From contig NZ_CP082904.1 of the NCBI RefSeq assembly GCF_023517775.1, forward strand, positions 2,232,001 to 2,296,000: a stretch of DNA of 64,000 nt, in the 5' to 3' direction. Shown in pieces: positions 8,971 to 19,157 of the stretch (positions are counted from its first letter, which is position 1; every line of letters begins with the position of its first letter). The notes beneath the pieces were generated by a model. The model saw nothing but the letters and a program-made list of their open reading frames with translations, did not search any database and was not told where the DNA came from. Made by a program: the position numbers and the translations under genes. The stretch comes from Mixta hanseatica. GTDB taxonomy: Bacteria; Pseudomonadota; Gammaproteobacteria; Enterobacterales; Enterobacteriaceae.

Positions 8971-9534
8971 TTAACGGCTACGTTTTGCGTGCCGTTCGCG
9001 GTTATCCAGCCGCGCCTGTTCTGTTTTACGCATGCCGACATAAATCGCACCGCTGCCGCCGTGCTGAGGCTGCGCAATGCAGTACGCCTGCACATCGTCA
9101 AACTGCTTAAGCCAGCGTGCCAGGTAGCTGCGCACGATATTGGCGTGCGACTCATCTTCCCGGCCTTTGCCATGCACAATCAGCAAGTTGCGCAGGTTAT
9201 CTTTACGCGCTTCCATTATAAAGGCAAAGACTGCCTGGCGGCATGACTCCACCGGCTGACGCAGCAGGTTAAGGCTGGCATCAAGTTTATATTTTCCCAG
9301 ACGCAGCTTATCAAGCACGCCCTGCTGAATGCCTTCGGCTTTATATTCCAGCGGCTCGCTGAGCGGAACAATATCGAGGTAGCCTCGGGTAAGGAAGTTT
9401 TCCACTTCCTCATTCACCGGCTGGCGCGGCGCTTTGGGCGTCGGTGCTTTTAGCCAGTGAATAGTTGCGCAATCTTTCAGCGGAGTGACATCTTCCATGG
9501 CGTCACGAAACAGATCTTTATCGTCAAGGTTCAT
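8971..9534 (-). CDS. smrA: DNA endonuclease SmrA (Smr domain)
   Basis: SmrA (YdaL) of 187 residues. Its C-terminal Smr domain covers about residues 80-180, with the HGKG nuclease/nucleic-acid-binding motif at 121-124 (NLLIVHGKGRE) and the basic tail NRERHAKRSR. The family nicks DNA in vitro; related Smr proteins act on mRNA on collided ribosomes, so the cellular substrate is open. Start ATG 9534 (MNLDDKD) matches family N-termini; the longer frame to 9630 does not. It sits next to fnr, as ydaL lies near fnr in E. coli. Confidence 0.9.
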   Translation of the reverse strand: MNLDDKDLFRDAMEDVTPLKDCATIHWLKAPTPKAPRQPVNEEVENFLTRGYLDIVPLSEPLEYKAEGIQQGVLDKLRLGKYKLDASLNLLRQPVESCRQAVFAFIMEARKDNLRNLLIVHGKGREDESHANIVRSYLARWLKQFDDVQAYCIAQPQHGGSGAIYVGMRKTEQARLDNRERHAKRSR

Positions 9535-9931
9535 GGGGCTTACCTCACGCCTGATATGTCGTGGCAATGCACGAAGAAGAAAATGACCGTGCGTCCCGGC
9601 AAGTTTACCTGATTGCCAGGGCATTGCCAAAAGCCAATGCCGTCGTCGGGCACAGCGTTAATCAAAGCATATTTATTGACCAGTTAGCAGGCTATTTTTT
9701 GTCAGGTTAGTTAAGTGTTAAAAATAGATTTCTACGTAGCAACATACTAAAAAGTGCTTTGCCGTCATTAATTAACAAAAATATGCATAATTTTTACCCA
9801 TGAAGTTACATTGATGCTATTAATCGATAACGTCCCTGTTTTTTATGCGGTTAAAAGTGCGCTTATGCATTCCATTTCGCTCACGAAGAATGTTAAAATT
9901 GACCTCAGTCAATTATTGTCGAGGATGTATT
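9535..9931. promoter_or_regulatory. Intergenic region upstream of fnr
   Basis: 397 bases with no supportable gene. AT-rich from about 9660. It carries the fnr promoter and the FNR-type palindrome at 9899-9912. The short frame at 9811-10002 looks like noise. Confidence 0.5.
9899..9912 (+). promoter_or_regulatory. FNR autoregulatory site
   Basis: TTGACCTCAGTCAA is a symmetrical version of the FNR consensus TTGAT-N4-ATCAA with one change in each half, 19 bases before the fnr ATG. E. coli fnr has an FNR site in the same place that mediates negative autoregulation. Function is inferred from position and sequence. Confidence 0.7.
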
Positions 9932-10684
9932 ATGATCCCGGAAAAACGCAGCATTCGTCGTATCCAGTCTGGTGGATGTGCCATTCATTGCCAGGACTGT
10001 AGTATTAGTCAACTTTGTATTCCTTTCACCCTGAATGAGCACGAGCTGGACCAGCTGGACAACATTATTGAGCGTAAAAAGCCGATTCAGAAAGGTCAGG
10101 CGCTGTTCAAGGCGGGTGATGAACTGCGTTCATTGTATGCGATTCGCTCCGGGACCATCAAAAGCTACACCATTACCGAACAGGGCGATGAGCAAATCAC
10201 CGGCTTTCATCTGGCGGGCGATCTGGTCGGCTTCGACGCTATTGGCTCCGGTCACCATCCCAGCTTTGCCCAGGCGCTGGAAACCTCAATGGTGTGTGAA
10301 ATCCCATTTGAAACATTAGATGATCTTTCCGGCAAAATGCCTGCCCTGCGTCAGCAGATGATGCGTCTGATGAGCGGCGAAATCAAAGGCGATCAGGATA
10401 TGATCCTGCTGCTGTCTAAGAAAAATGCCGAAGAACGCCTGGCCGCCTTTATCTGGAATCTGGCGCGTCGTTTCGGCCAGCGCGGCTTCTCGCAGCGTGA
10501 GTTTCGCCTGACCATGACCCGTGGCGATATCGGTAACTATCTGGGCCTGACGGTGGAAACCATCAGCCGTCTGCTGGGGCGCTTCCAGAAAAGCGGCATG
10601 CTGGCGGTGAAAGGCAAATATATTACTATTGAGAACCATCCTATGCTGGCCGAGCTGGCCGGTCAAAGCCGCGGCGCTGCCTGA
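9932..10684 (+). CDS. fnr: Oxygen-responsive global regulator FNR
   Basis: FNR, 250 residues as in E. coli. The cysteines C20, C23 and C29 ([11 protein letters not shown]) and the later cysteine in SMVCEIPF bind the oxygen-labile [4Fe-4S] cluster; C16 is also present. A cyclic-nucleotide-like beta barrel and dimerisation helix follow, then a helix-turn-helix with the VETISR recognition helix. Without oxygen the dimer activates anaerobic genes and represses aerobic ones. ATG 9932 has a GAGG site; an upstream in-frame extension to 9845 is not conserved. FnrS, an FNR-dependent sRNA, is encoded in this window at 37145-37266. Confidence 0.98.
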   Translation: MIPEKRSIRRIQSGGCAIHCQDCSISQLCIPFTLNEHELDQLDNIIERKKPIQKGQALFKAGDELRSLYAIRSGTIKSYTITEQGDEQITGFHLAGDLVGFDAIGSGHHPSFAQALETSMVCEIPFETLDDLSGKMPALRQQMMRLMSGEIKGDQDMILLLSKKNAEERLAAFIWNLARRFGQRGFSQREFRLTMTRGDIGNYLGLTVETISRLLGRFQKSGMLAVKGKYITIENHPMLAELAGQSRGAA

Positions 10685-10691
10685 TGAGTTG

Positions 10692-10725
10692 GCCGGATCA
10701 CTAATTGTTATTTTATTGATCCGGC
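10692..10725 (+). terminator. Terminator after fnr
   Basis: GCCGGATCA (10692-10700) pairs exactly with TGATCCGGC (10717-10725) just after the fnr stop; a short T-rich stretch follows (CTTTTCCTC). Confidence 0.6.
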
Positions 10726-10802
10726 TAGAACTTTTCCTCTTTTTCCTGACCTGTTAATGGGCTATCTTTAGCTAACACGCTCTGGTGTTTGGAGAAGCCG
10801 TT

Positions 10803-11753
10803 ATGGTTAAGTATCAAAATATTCTGGTGGCGATAGATCCTGAACAGGACGACCAGCCTGCATTGCGCCGGGCCGTTTATCTCAACCAGCGTATCGGCGG
10901 GAAAATTAAGGCTTTTTTGCCTATTTATGATTTTTCCTACGAGATGACCACCCTTCTTTCACCCGATGAACGCACAACTATGCGCCAGGGGGTGATTAGC
11001 CAGCGGACAGAATGGATTCGCGAGCAGGCACACGCTTATCTGGAAGCGGGTGTAGATATCGATATCAAGGTGGTGTGGCATAACCGTCCTTTTGAAGCGA
11101 TTATCCAGGAAGTTCTTGCCGGTCAACACGACCTGGTATTAAAAATGGCCCACCAGCACGATCGGCTGGAGTCGGTTATTTTTACCCCTACCGACTGGCA
11201 TCTGTTACGTAAATGTCCCTGCCCGGTGTGGATGGTGAAAGATCAGCCCTGGCCGGAACAGGGTAAAGCGGTGGTGGCCGTAAACCTTGCCAGCGAAGAA
11301 CCCCACCATGACGGCCTTAATCAAAAGCTGATCCGTGAAACGACCGAACTGGCCGCGATGGTTAACCATACCGAGGTGCATCTGGTGGGCGCCTATCCGG
11401 TTACGCCAATTAATATCGCTATTGAGCTGCCCGATTTCGATCCCAGCATCTATAACGATGCGATCCGTGGTCAACATCTGGTGGCGATGAAAGCGCTGCG
11501 CCAGAAATTCTCTATTGATGAAAAATTTACCCACGTGGCTAAGGGGCTGCCCGAAGAAGTCATCCCGGATCTGGCGGATCACCTGAACGCCGGCGTAGTG
11601 GTGCTAGGCACCATCGGACGCACCGGACTTTCCGCCGCGTTTTTGGGCAATACAGCTGAACAGGTTATCGACCATTTGCGTTGCGATCTGCTGGTGATCA
11701 AGCCGGACAACTTTGCTTCGTCCATTGAGCTGGACGATGATGAAGATGATTAA
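10803..11753 (+). CDS. uspE: Universal stress protein UspE
   Basis: UspE, 316 residues, with two tandem Usp alpha/beta domains (about residues 1-150 and 155-305). The second carries the nucleotide-loop-like [18 protein letters not shown]. It is an acidic cytosolic protein with an acidic tail (ELDDDEDD). The family is induced in growth arrest and affects motility, adhesion and DNA-damage resistance in E. coli. ATG 10803 (MVKYQN) matches family starts. The fnr-uspE order is the ancestral enterobacterial one. Confidence 0.96.
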   Translation: MVKYQNILVAIDPEQDDQPALRRAVYLNQRIGGKIKAFLPIYDFSYEMTTLLSPDERTTMRQGVISQRTEWIREQAHAYLEAGVDIDIKVVWHNRPFEAIIQEVLAGQHDLVLKMAHQHDRLESVIFTPTDWHLLRKCPCPVWMVKDQPWPEQGKAVVAVNLASEEPHHDGLNQKLIRETTELAAMVNHTEVHLVGAYPVTPINIAIELPDFDPSIYNDAIRGQHLVAMKALRQKFSIDEKFTHVAKGLPEEVIPDLADHLNAGVVVLGTIGRTGLSAAFLGNTAEQVIDHLRCDLLVIKPDNFASSIELDDDEDD

Positions 11754-11779
11754 AACGCTCCGGTAATGTTAGCGTAAAC

Positions 11780-11818
11780 AAAAGCCGCTGTTGGCCTGAC
11801 GTCAACAGCGGCTTTTTT
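11780..11818. terminator. Bidirectional terminator between uspE and pntB
   Basis: GCCGCTGTTG (11784-11793) pairs perfectly with CAACAGCGGC (11803-11812). It is flanked by AAAA on the left and TTTTTT on the right, so it can serve both the rightward uspE and leftward pntB transcripts. Confidence 0.9.
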
Positions 11819-11836
11819 ATGGCTTTACGGCCGGCC

Positions 11837-13228
11837 TTACAGCGCTTTAAGTATCGCCTCTACGCTGGCTTTGGCATCGCCAAACAGCATCTGCGTATTC
11901 TCTTTAAAGAACAAAGGATTCTGCACGCCGGCGTAACCGGTATTCATCGAGCGTTTGAATACCACCACGTTTTGCGCTTTCCAGACTTCCAGCACCGGCA
12001 TACCGGCAATCGGGCTGCGCGGGTCGTCCTGTGCCGCCGGGTTAACGGTATCGTTGGCACCGATCACCAGCACCGTATCGGTATTGGTGAAGTCATCGTT
12101 AATTTCATCCATCTCCAGTACCACGTCATACGGCACTTTTGCTTCAGCCAGCAGTACGTTCATATGCCCCGGCAAACGACCGGCCACCGGATGAATGCCA
12201 AAGCGCACATTAATACCACGTGCGCGCAGCTTTTCCGTGATTTCCGCTACCGGATACTGCGCCTGCGCCACTGCCATACCGTAGCCCGGCGTAATGATCA
12301 CCGTGGAGGAATTTTTCAGCAGGTCTGCTGTCTCCTGCGCGTTGATTTCACGATACTCACCGCTCTCCTCATCCTCGCCTGAGCCCGCGCTACTGTCGGT
12401 GCCGAAGCCGCCGGCAATCACGCTAATAAATGAACGGTTCATCGCCTTACACATAATGTAAGAGAGGATTGCGCCCGAAGAGCCCACCAGCGCGCCGGTC
12501 ACGATCAGCAAGTCATTGCTTAGCATAAAGCCCGCCGCCGCCGCCGCCCAGCCGGAGTAAGAGTTCAGCATCGACACCACCACCGGCATATCCGCGCCGC
12601 CGATCGAGGCAACCAGATGCCAGCCGAAGGCCAGTGCTATGACTATCATGATCAACAGCGCGAAGATTTGCAGCCCCACGCTGTCGGTGCTTACGAAGGT
12701 CCACAGCAACAGGAAGGAAACCACCAGCGCCAGCAGGTTAAGCTTATGGCGATGCGGCAGCATCAGCGGGCTTGAAGAGATTTTCCCACGCAGTTTGCCA
12801 AACGCCACCAGCGAGCCGGTAAAGGTCACCGCGCCGATAAAGATGCCGAGGAAAATTTCCGTCAGATGAATATTTTCCATCACCGGCTCAAGGCCGGGGC
12901 CGTGATCGATAAAACTGTTTACCCCTACCAGCACCGCCGCCAGACCCACAAAGCTATGCAGGATCGCCACCAGCTCCGGCATTTCGGTCATTTCGACTTT
13001 TTTCGCCAGATGAATGCCGATTGCGCCCCCGATAATCATCGCCAGCAGGATCCAGGCGATATTGCCGGTATCCGGGCCAAAAATGGTAGCGAAGAGCGCG
13101 ATGCCCATCCCAGCCATGCCGAAAATATTTCCCTGTTTCGAGGTTTCATGCTTTGAAAGCCCCGCCAGGCTACAGATAAAAAGGATTGCGGCAACAATAT
13201 ATGCTGCAGTAACTAATCCGCCAGACAT
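11837..13228 (-). CDS. pntB: NAD(P) transhydrogenase subunit beta
   Basis: PntB, 463 residues (E. coli 462). The N-terminal two thirds is a membrane domain of about nine helices ([15 protein letters not shown] onward). The C-terminal cytosolic NADP(H)-binding domain begins near residue 285, with [18 protein letters not shown] and the [14 protein letters not shown] segment. With PntA it couples hydride transfer between NADH and NADP+ to inward proton movement. It begins 11 bases after pntA, so the two are co-transcribed. Confidence 0.98.
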   Translation of the reverse strand: MSGGLVTAAYIVAAILFICSLAGLSKHETSKQGNIFGMAGMGIALFATIFGPDTGNIAWILLAMIIGGAIGIHLAKKVEMTEMPELVAILHSFVGLAAVLVGVNSFIDHGPGLEPVMENIHLTEIFLGIFIGAVTFTGSLVAFGKLRGKISSSPLMLPHRHKLNLLALVVSFLLLWTFVSTDSVGLQIFALLIMIVIALAFGWHLVASIGGADMPVVVSMLNSYSGWAAAAAGFMLSNDLLIVTGALVGSSGAILSYIMCKAMNRSFISVIAGGFGTDSSAGSGEDEESGEYREINAQETADLLKNSSTVIITPGYGMAVAQAQYPVAEITEKLRARGINVRFGIHPVAGRLPGHMNVLLAEAKVPYDVVLEMDEINDDFTNTDTVLVIGANDTVNPAAQDDPRSPIAGMPVLEVWKAQNVVVFKRSMNTGYAGVQNPLFFKENTQMLFGDAKASVEAILKAL

Positions 13229-13239
13229 GTTGTTACCCC

Positions 13240-14769
13240 TTAGTTCTTACGAAACATTTTCAGCATGCGCTGAGTTACGGTAAAACCGCCAAAGATGTTA
13301 ATGCTGGCAATCAACACGGCAATAAAGGCCAAAAAGGTGACCCAGCCGCCATGACCTATTTGCAGCAGCGCACCTACCACGATGATCCCGGAAATAGCGT
13401 TGGTCACCGACATCAGCGGCGTATGCAACGAATGGCTGACATTCCAGACCACGTAATAACCCACCACGCAGGAGAGCGCGAAAACAGTAAAGTGCGAAAG
13501 GAAGGCCGCCGGCGCCACGTTAGCCAGGCAGGCAAACAGCACAATCGCCAGCGCCAGCAGCAGATATTTTCGCCACGGCGAGGCGGGCTTCTCCGGCACC
13601 GCCTGCGGCGCGGCGGCGGCTTGCGCGGCTTTGGGCGCGGCGGAAACCTGAATCGGCGGTGCCGGCCAGGTCACTTCGCCAGCGCGCACCGTGGTTACGC
13701 CACGGATCACGACGTCATCGAAGTTGATATCGATTTCGCCATTTTTCTCTTTGCACAACAGTTTTAACAGATTGACCAGGTTAGTGCTGTAGAGCTGAGA
13801 AGACTGGGTGGGCAAACGGCTGGGCAGATCGGTATAGCCAATAATTTTGACGCCGTTCTCAGTAGTGGTCACCTGGTCGGCGACGGTAAGTTCACAGTTG
13901 CCGCCGGTTTGCGCCGCCAGATCCACTACCACGCTGCCGGGTTTCATGCTGGCGACCATATCGCGGGTAATCAGACGCGGCGCAGGTTTGCCAGGGATAA
14001 GCGCCGTGGTAATAATAATATCCACCTCTTTCGCCTGCGCGGCGAACAGCGCCATTTCCGCCTCAATAAAGGCTTCCGACATCACTTTGGCATAGCCGTC
14101 GCCGCTGCCCGCCTCCTCTTTAAAATCAAGCTCAAGGAATTCGGCGCCCATGCTTTTGACCTGCTCTTTTACTTCAGGACGAGTATCAAAAGCGCGCACA
14201 ATAGCGCCCAGGCTACGGGCGGCGCCGATAGCAGCTAACCCGGCGACGCCCGCGCCGATAACCATCACTTTGGCCGGCGGCACTTTCCCGGCGGCGGTGA
14301 TCTGGCCGGTAAAGAAGCGTCCGAATTCATGCGCCGCTTCCACGACTGCGCGATAGCCAGCGATGTTAGCCATGGAACTCAGGGCGTCCAGCGACTGGGC
14401 ACGGGAAATACGCGGCACCGCATCCATCGCCATCACGTTAATCTTACGCGCGGCGAGTTTTTCCATGAGTTGTGGATTCTGCGCAGGCCAGATAAAGCTA
14501 ATCAGCGTACTGCCTTCCCGCAGCAGTGCGATCTCTTCGTCATCAGGCGCGTTCACCTTCAGCACAATATCCGCCTGCAATACCTGCTGGCGATCGACCA
14601 GCGTCGCACCGGCCTGCTGATAAGCGCTATCGGCAAAGCTGGCCGCAGCGCCCGCCTGCTGTTCGATTGCCACGCTAAAACCCAGTTTCAGCAGCTGTTC
14701 CACCGTTTTCGGCGTTGCTGCCACCCGGGCTTCCTTCGGCAACCGCTCTTTGGGTACTCCAATTAACAT
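13240..14769 (-). CDS. pntA: NAD(P) transhydrogenase subunit alpha
   Basis: PntA, 509 residues. The NAD(H)-binding domain covers about residues 1-380, with the alanine-dehydrogenase-like fold and [20 protein letters not shown] as Rossmann loop. A low-complexity Ala/Pro linker follows ([20 protein letters not shown]), then four C-terminal membrane helices. ATG 14769 ([10 protein letters not shown]) has AGGGA upstream and matches family starts. First gene of the pntAB operon. Confidence 0.98.
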   Translation of the reverse strand: MLIGVPKERLPKEARVAATPKTVEQLLKLGFSVAIEQQAGAAASFADSAYQQAGATLVDRQQVLQADIVLKVNAPDDEEIALLREGSTLISFIWPAQNPQLMEKLAARKINVMAMDAVPRISRAQSLDALSSMANIAGYRAVVEAAHEFGRFFTGQITAAGKVPPAKVMVIGAGVAGLAAIGAARSLGAIVRAFDTRPEVKEQVKSMGAEFLELDFKEEAGSGDGYAKVMSEAFIEAEMALFAAQAKEVDIIITTALIPGKPAPRLITRDMVASMKPGSVVVDLAAQTGGNCELTVADQVTTTENGVKIIGYTDLPSRLPTQSSQLYSTNLVNLLKLLCKEKNGEIDINFDDVVIRGVTTVRAGEVTWPAPPIQVSAAPKAAQAAAAPQAVPEKPASPWRKYLLLALAIVLFACLANVAPAAFLSHFTVFALSCVVGYYVVWNVSHSLHTPLMSVTNAISGIIVVGALLQIGHGGWVTFLAFIAVLIASINIFGGFTVTQRMLKMFRKN

Positions 14770-15282
14770 AGTTTTCCCTTTCATCGGTTAGTGATGATAT
14801 TAAAACGCCGCGGCAGCGCCGCTATACGTTTCAGACTTTGTATCAAAGTGTTTATAACCTACTGAATATATGTCTCGTAATCTACCCGCTCTGGACGGTG
14901 CTAAAAGTTTTTACGCAAATATCCCTCTTCAATTTGCTGGTTCACTATTTTCCCCGCATTAACCGACCGTATTCAGCCATAATCTGCTACGGAAAAGGCG
15001 ATAAAAAAGCATATAAAACGCCACATTATTCTTAATTAACAACTATTTAACTAAATTAGTTGTATCATTAACCGCTTTAACTGATAACACCCGCTTAAAT
15101 CCGATCAAAATGCTCTCATTGCCGGGACGCTTTTTGCTGCTAAAAGCTGGTCGCCTGAATGGCATAAATTGACTGAGACAGCGGCCATTATTACATGCAA
15201 TAATCCACAGCTAATCTGTTACACATCAAGAGTCCAGCACGTTTTCGTACTCAATTTTTGCGTAAGGCGAAGGATTATTTTT
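14770..15282. promoter_or_regulatory. Divergent intergenic region pntA/ydgH
   Basis: 513 bases, AT-rich, with no convincing gene; the small frame at 14838-15035 has no ribosome site or recognisable product. It holds the pntAB and ydgH promoters and an inverted repeat ACAACTA/TAGTTGT at 15039-15063. I see no named operator. Confidence 0.5.
15039..15063. repeat. Inverted repeat in pntA/ydgH spacer
   Basis: ACAACTA (15039-15045) and TAGTTGT (15057-15063) are exact inverted arms around an AT-only-but-one centre. The spacing fits a dimeric regulator site, but none could be named. Confidence 0.35.
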
Positions 15283-16236
15283 ATGAAGCTGAAGAACACT
15301 CTTCTGTTGACCGCTCTGCTGTCATCACTGACGCTGACCGCCCAGGCGGCGCAGGAGCTGTCACCGGAAAAAGCGGCCGCGTTAAAACCATTCGAACGTA
15401 TTAATATTAGCGGTCGTTTCAATTCTATTGGCGATGCCAGCGAGGCGGTCTCCCGTCGTGCAGATAGCCTGGGCGCATCCGCCTTTTATATTCAGGGCAT
15501 AAACGACGCCACCGGCAACAGCGGCAACTGGCGCGTCACCGCCGATCTCTATCACGCCGATGCGCCTGCGGCGGAAAAAAGCGCTAGCTACCGCTACTTT
15601 AGCGGCGTGAAAGAGCTGCCAAAGGCGGAAGCCTATCAGCTGGAACCGTTTGATACCGTTTCAGCCAGCGGCTTTTTCCGTAACCAGCCTGAGGTCAATG
15701 AAGCGATCGGTAAAGCCGCTAAAGAAAAAGGCGCCGCCTCTTTCTTTATTGTGCGTCAGATTGATGCCAACAACGGCGGTAACCAGTACATCACTGCTTA
15801 TGTCTATAAGGCCGATGCGGCGAAACGTCAGGTACAGAGCCCAAATGCGATTCCGCGTAACTCTGAAGCAGGTAAAGCCGCGCTGGCGACCGGCGGCGCC
15901 GCTGCGAAACAGGTTGAGCTGCCTGGCGTAGCCTCTTCGGAAACGCCAAGCAATAAAGTCGGCCGCTTCTTCGAGACCCAAAGCTCTACCGGCGAGCGTT
16001 ATACCGTGCGCCTGCCGAACGGCAAAGAGATTCAGGAAGTAAACGCGATTACCGCTGCGCAAATGCAGCCGTTTGATACCGTTACTTTCACCGGTCACTT
16101 CGGTACGCCAACGGAAATCTCCGAAGCTGTCGCCAAGCGTGCTGCGGATAAAGGCGCCAAGTTCTATCACGTGACGCGTCAGTGGCAGAACCAGAGCGGC
16201 GGCAACCTGACGGTGACTGCCGATCTGTTTAAATAA
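15283..16236 (+). CDS. ydgH: YdgH, periplasmic DUF1471 triple-repeat protein
   Basis: YdgH, 317 residues. A Sec signal peptide occupies residues 1-22 (cleavage after AQA in TLTAQAAQE). Three DUF1471 (YdgH/BhsA/McbA-like) repeats follow, each with the pattern F(D/E)(T/R)(V/I)...G.F......EAV...A...GA..F: about residues 30-90, 110-175 and 255-317. A Pro/Ala-rich spacer lies between the second and third. DUF1471 proteins are linked to stress and biofilm phenotypes; the molecular role is unknown. ATG 15283 is at the signal peptide start. Same position next to pntA as in E. coli. Confidence 0.93.
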   Translation: MKLKNTLLLTALLSSLTLTAQAAQELSPEKAAALKPFERINISGRFNSIGDASEAVSRRADSLGASAFYIQGINDATGNSGNWRVTADLYHADAPAAEKSASYRYFSGVKELPKAEAYQLEPFDTVSASGFFRNQPEVNEAIGKAAKEKGAASFFIVRQIDANNGGNQYITAYVYKADAAKRQVQSPNAIPRNSEAGKAALATGGAAAKQVELPGVASSETPSNKVGRFFETQSSTGERYTVRLPNGKEIQEVNAITAAQMQPFDTVTFTGHFGTPTEISEAVAKRAADKGAKFYHVTRQWQNQSGGNLTVTADLFK

Positions 16237-16245
16237 TTCCCTTTC

Positions 16246-16269
16246 CGGAGCGGCATCCCTGCCGCTCCG
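16246..16269 (+). terminator. Terminator after ydgH
   Basis: CGGAGCGGCA (16246-16255) pairs with TGCCGCTCCG (16260-16269) around a TCCC loop, 10 bases after the stop codon. The downstream tract is only moderately T-rich. Confidence 0.6.
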
Positions 16270-16447
16270 TCATATTCTGAATAATCTGTAGCGCTTTTTG
16301 CATAGACACGCATTGCACGACGCCTCCGCACTCCGTAAAATCCCCGCCTTATTTCAGCGGAAAAGAGGGATTTCACCTCTGCCTGCCTGATTAAAAGTCA
16401 ACCGCTACGCGGTTCCGTGGTTATTTATTCTGTTTCAGGACGGTTTC

Positions 16448-17839
16448 TTGGACAAAAAATTAGGCCTTAGCGCACTGACTGCGCTGGTACTCAGCTCAAT
16501 GCTGGGCGCAGGCGTTTTCAGCCTGCCGCAAAACATGGCGGCCGTGGCCAGTCCCGCCGCACTTCTTATCGGCTGGGCCATTACCGGCGCGGGTATTCTG
16601 TTTCTTTCGCTGGCGTTGCTGCTGTTAACGCGCCTTAAACCGGAACTGGACGGCGGTATTTTCACCTACGCCCGTGATGGCTTCGGCGAGCTGGTGGGCT
16701 TCAGCTCCGCCTGGGGTTACTGGCTGTGCGCCGTGATCGCCAACGTTTCCTATCTGGTTATCGTTTTCTCTGCGCTGAGCTTTTTTACCGACTCGCCAGG
16801 ACATGTGATCTTTGGCGATGGCAATACCTGGCAGGCGATGCTCGGCGCTTCATTGCTGCTGTGGCTGGTGCACTGGCTGGTCTTACGCGGCGTTCAGACG
16901 GCCGCCAGCATCAATATGCTCGCTACGCTGGGTAAACTGGTGCCGCTCGGCCTGTTCGTGGTGCTGGCGATCATCGCCTTTAACTTCGATCGTTTCCGTT
17001 TCGATTTTACCGGTGTTGAGCTGGGCCAACCGGTCTGGGAGCAGGTGAAGCAAACCATGCTGATTACCCTGTGGGTGTTTATCGGCGTAGAGGGCGCCGT
17101 GGTGGTGTCAGCCCGCGCGCGTGATAAGCGCGATGTTGGCAAAGCGACGCTGCTGGCGGTGTTGGCGGCCCTGACCGTCTACCTGCTGGTAACTCTGCTC
17201 TCGCTGGGCATCGTGCCGCGTGCCGAGCTGGCGGAGATGCGTAACCCTTCAATGGCCGGGCTGATGACCAAACTGATCGGCTCCTGGGGCAATGCGGTTA
17301 TCGCGCTGGGGCTGGTGGTCTCGGTATGCGGCGCCTATCTGAGCTGGACAATTATGGCGGCCGAAGTGCCGTTAATCGCCGCGCAACAGGGCGCGTTTCC
17401 GCGCAGCCTGAGTCGACAGAATCGTCATAATGCGCCCTCGGCCTCGCTATGGCTCACCAACGGCAGCGTGCAGGTTTGCCTGATTCTGATCTGGTTAACC
17501 AACTCGGATTACAACACGCTGCTGACCATCGCTTCGGAAATGGTGCTGGTGCCCTATTTCCTGGTGGGTGCCTATCTGCTGAAGCTGGTGTGGAATAAAG
17601 GTGAAATCTGGATGACGGCGGTAGCGCTGGGCGCCTGCATCTATGGCCTGTGGCTGCTCTACGCCTCCGGCCCGTTGCACCTGCTGCTGTCGGTGATCCT
17701 GTATGCGCCGGGGATGCTGCTGTTTCTGTTTGCCCGCCGTGGCGGTCGGGCACTCAGGGCGCTGAGCGTGGTCGAACGTGTCGCCATCGCTCTGCTGGTG
17801 GCTGGCGCCTTCCCGGCGACCTGGATGCTGATGAAGTGA
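16448..17839 (+). CDS. arcD: Arginine:ornithine antiporter ArcD (YdgI)
   Basis: A 463-residue APC-superfamily antiporter of about 12-13 membrane helices, closely similar to E. coli YdgI/ArcD. The N-terminus carries LSSMLGAGVFSLPQNMAAV, the glycine-rich substrate-binding helix, and VFIGVEGAVVVSARA follows in the middle. It exchanges arginine for ornithine at the inner membrane. The start is TTG 16448 (MDKKLGLS), preceded by AGGA; no ATG is available in the conserved N-terminus. It follows ydgH as in E. coli, but the next E. coli genes, folM and ydgC, are missing. Confidence 0.92.
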   Translation: MDKKLGLSALTALVLSSMLGAGVFSLPQNMAAVASPAALLIGWAITGAGILFLSLALLLLTRLKPELDGGIFTYARDGFGELVGFSSAWGYWLCAVIANVSYLVIVFSALSFFTDSPGHVIFGDGNTWQAMLGASLLLWLVHWLVLRGVQTAASINMLATLGKLVPLGLFVVLAIIAFNFDRFRFDFTGVELGQPVWEQVKQTMLITLWVFIGVEGAVVVSARARDKRDVGKATLLAVLAALTVYLLVTLLSLGIVPRAELAEMRNPSMAGLMTKLIGSWGNAVIALGLVVSVCGAYLSWTIMAAEVPLIAAQQGAFPRSLSRQNRHNAPSASLWLTNGSVQVCLILIWLTNSDYNTLLTIASEMVLVPYFLVGAYLLKLVWNKGEIWMTAVALGACIYGLWLLYASGPLHLLLSVILYAPGMLLFLFARRGGRALRALSVVERVAIALLVAGAFPATWMLMK

Positions 17840-18253
17840 TTAATGCGGGGCGGCTGGGAACTGAATAGTCAGCCGCTCCTCCTGCTGCGACAGCGATAAC
17901 GGCTTGCGATATTCGTGATGAATAGCATCAAGCTGATCGCTGGAAAGCGGGTAAGGCAATAAAATATCAAACTGCACGATATGCTGCTGTTCGGCTAAGG
18001 TAATCAGCCGGGCGATATTAATTTCATCGCTAACCTGGGTCGAAATGATTTGCAGCGCTAATTCTTTTAACCGTTCTGACGGTGGGCGTTGCGAATCTGC
18101 AGGATTGCGCGTCACCATACCAAAGATCGGCATTACGCCATAAATCGCATCGACAAAGCTCCAGCGCTTTTTACAGGATGCAGCAAGAAAATCGGTATAA
18201 TTGAAGCAGATGCGGTCACTCAGGCCCGCAGACGCCAGCTGTTTATCTGACAC
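17840..18253 (-). CDS. Uncharacterised protein, 137 residues
   Basis: I do not recognise this protein. It has no signal peptide or membrane helix. The second half (LKELALQIISTQVSDEINIA onward) looks like a helix-rich domain, followed by a beta-type end (RLTIQFPAAPH). The start is taken as GTG 18253 (VSDKQLAS) because AGGAGG lies 9 bases upstream; the frame runs further to 18358 without a better site. It takes the place of folM-ydgC between arcD and rstA and ends base-to-base against arcD. A strong ribosome site and family-like composition support expression. Confidence 0.6.
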   Translation of the reverse strand: MSDKQLASAGLSDRICFNYTDFLAASCKKRWSFVDAIYGVMPIFGMVTRNPADSQRPPSERLKELALQIISTQVSDEINIARLITLAEQQHIVQFDILLPYPLSSDQLDAIHHEYRKPLSLSQQEERLTIQFPAAPH

Positions 18254-18431
18254 CCTCACTCTCCTCCTGGCCAGAAAAAAAGGGTTACAAGCGACATTAA
18301 CAACCCTGCAGATATAATGGCATAGTTTACCCGACTTGTAACAGACATCTTGCGTCATTTAACTGACGTTGATGGTTGTTATTAACTGAAAAGGTTAAGC
18401 TGCTGCCATCCGCAGCCTGAATTATCCCATC

Positions 18432-19157
18432 ATGAATAAAATAGTTTTCGTTGAAGATGATCCTGAGGTAGGCGAGCTGATCGCCGCCTGGCTAAGTCGT
18501 CATGGTCTGGAGGTGATTGTCGAAGGCCGCGGCGATCGTGCTGAAGAGGTAATTGCGCGTGAGCAGCCTGACCTGGTGATGCTGGATATTATGCTGCCGG
18601 GCAAAGACGGCATGACCCTGTGCCGCGACCTGCGCGCCAGCTGGCCCGGCCCGATTGTGCTGCTGACCTCGCTGGACAGCGATATGAATCATATCCTGTC
18701 GCTGGAGATGGGCGCCAATGACTATATTCTGAAAACCACGCCGCCGGCTGTGCTGCTGGCACGCCTGCGCCTGCATTTACGTCAGGCGAGCGTGGCGCAG
18801 CAGGATGAGATCGCCCCGGTGATCAATAGCCAAAAGGCGCTGCGCTTCGGCTCTTTAACTATTGATCCGCTTAATCGTCAGGTCACGCTGGGGGATGAAG
18901 TGATCGCCCTTTCCACCGCCGATTACGATCTGCTCTGGGAATTGGCCATTCACGCCGGGCAAATTCTTAACCGCGACGCTCTGCTGAAAACTCTGCGCGG
19001 CGTCAGCTATGACGGCATGGATCGCAGCATTGACGTAGCCATTTCGCGCCTGCGGAAAAAGCTGCACGACAGCGCAACTGAACCTTATCGCATCAAAACC
19101 ATCCGCAACAAAGGTTATCTGTTTGCGCCGCACGCCTGGGATACTCACACGCAATGA
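18432..19157 (+). CDS. rstA: Response regulator RstA
   Basis: RstA, 241 residues, OmpR/PhoB class. The receiver domain (1-120) has acidic pocket E8/D9/D10, phosphoacceptor D52 (VMLDIMLPGKDG) and a switch Thr/Ser in LLTSLDS. The C-terminal winged helix covers about 135-235 (SRLRKKLHDS...IKTIRNKGYLF). In E. coli it acts under PhoPQ and activates asr and other genes through TACATNTNGTTACA boxes; such a box precedes asr here at 22807-22820. It overlaps rstB by four bases, so the pair is translationally coupled. Confidence 0.96.
   Translation: MNKIVFVEDDPEVGELIAAWLSRHGLEVIVEGRGDRAEEVIAREQPDLVMLDIMLPGKDGMTLCRDLRASWPGPIVLLTSLDSDMNHILSLEMGANDYILKTTPPAVLLARLRLHLRQASVAQQDEIAPVINSQKALRFGSLTIDPLNRQVTLGDEVIALSTADYDLLWELAIHAGQILNRDALLKTLRGVSYDGMDRSIDVAISRLRKKLHDSATEPYRIKTIRNKGYLFAPHAWDTHTQ

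Noticed and set aside
14838..15035. 65-residue frame upstream of ydgH
   Set aside because: TTG start without a ribosome site in a promoter-type AT-rich region.
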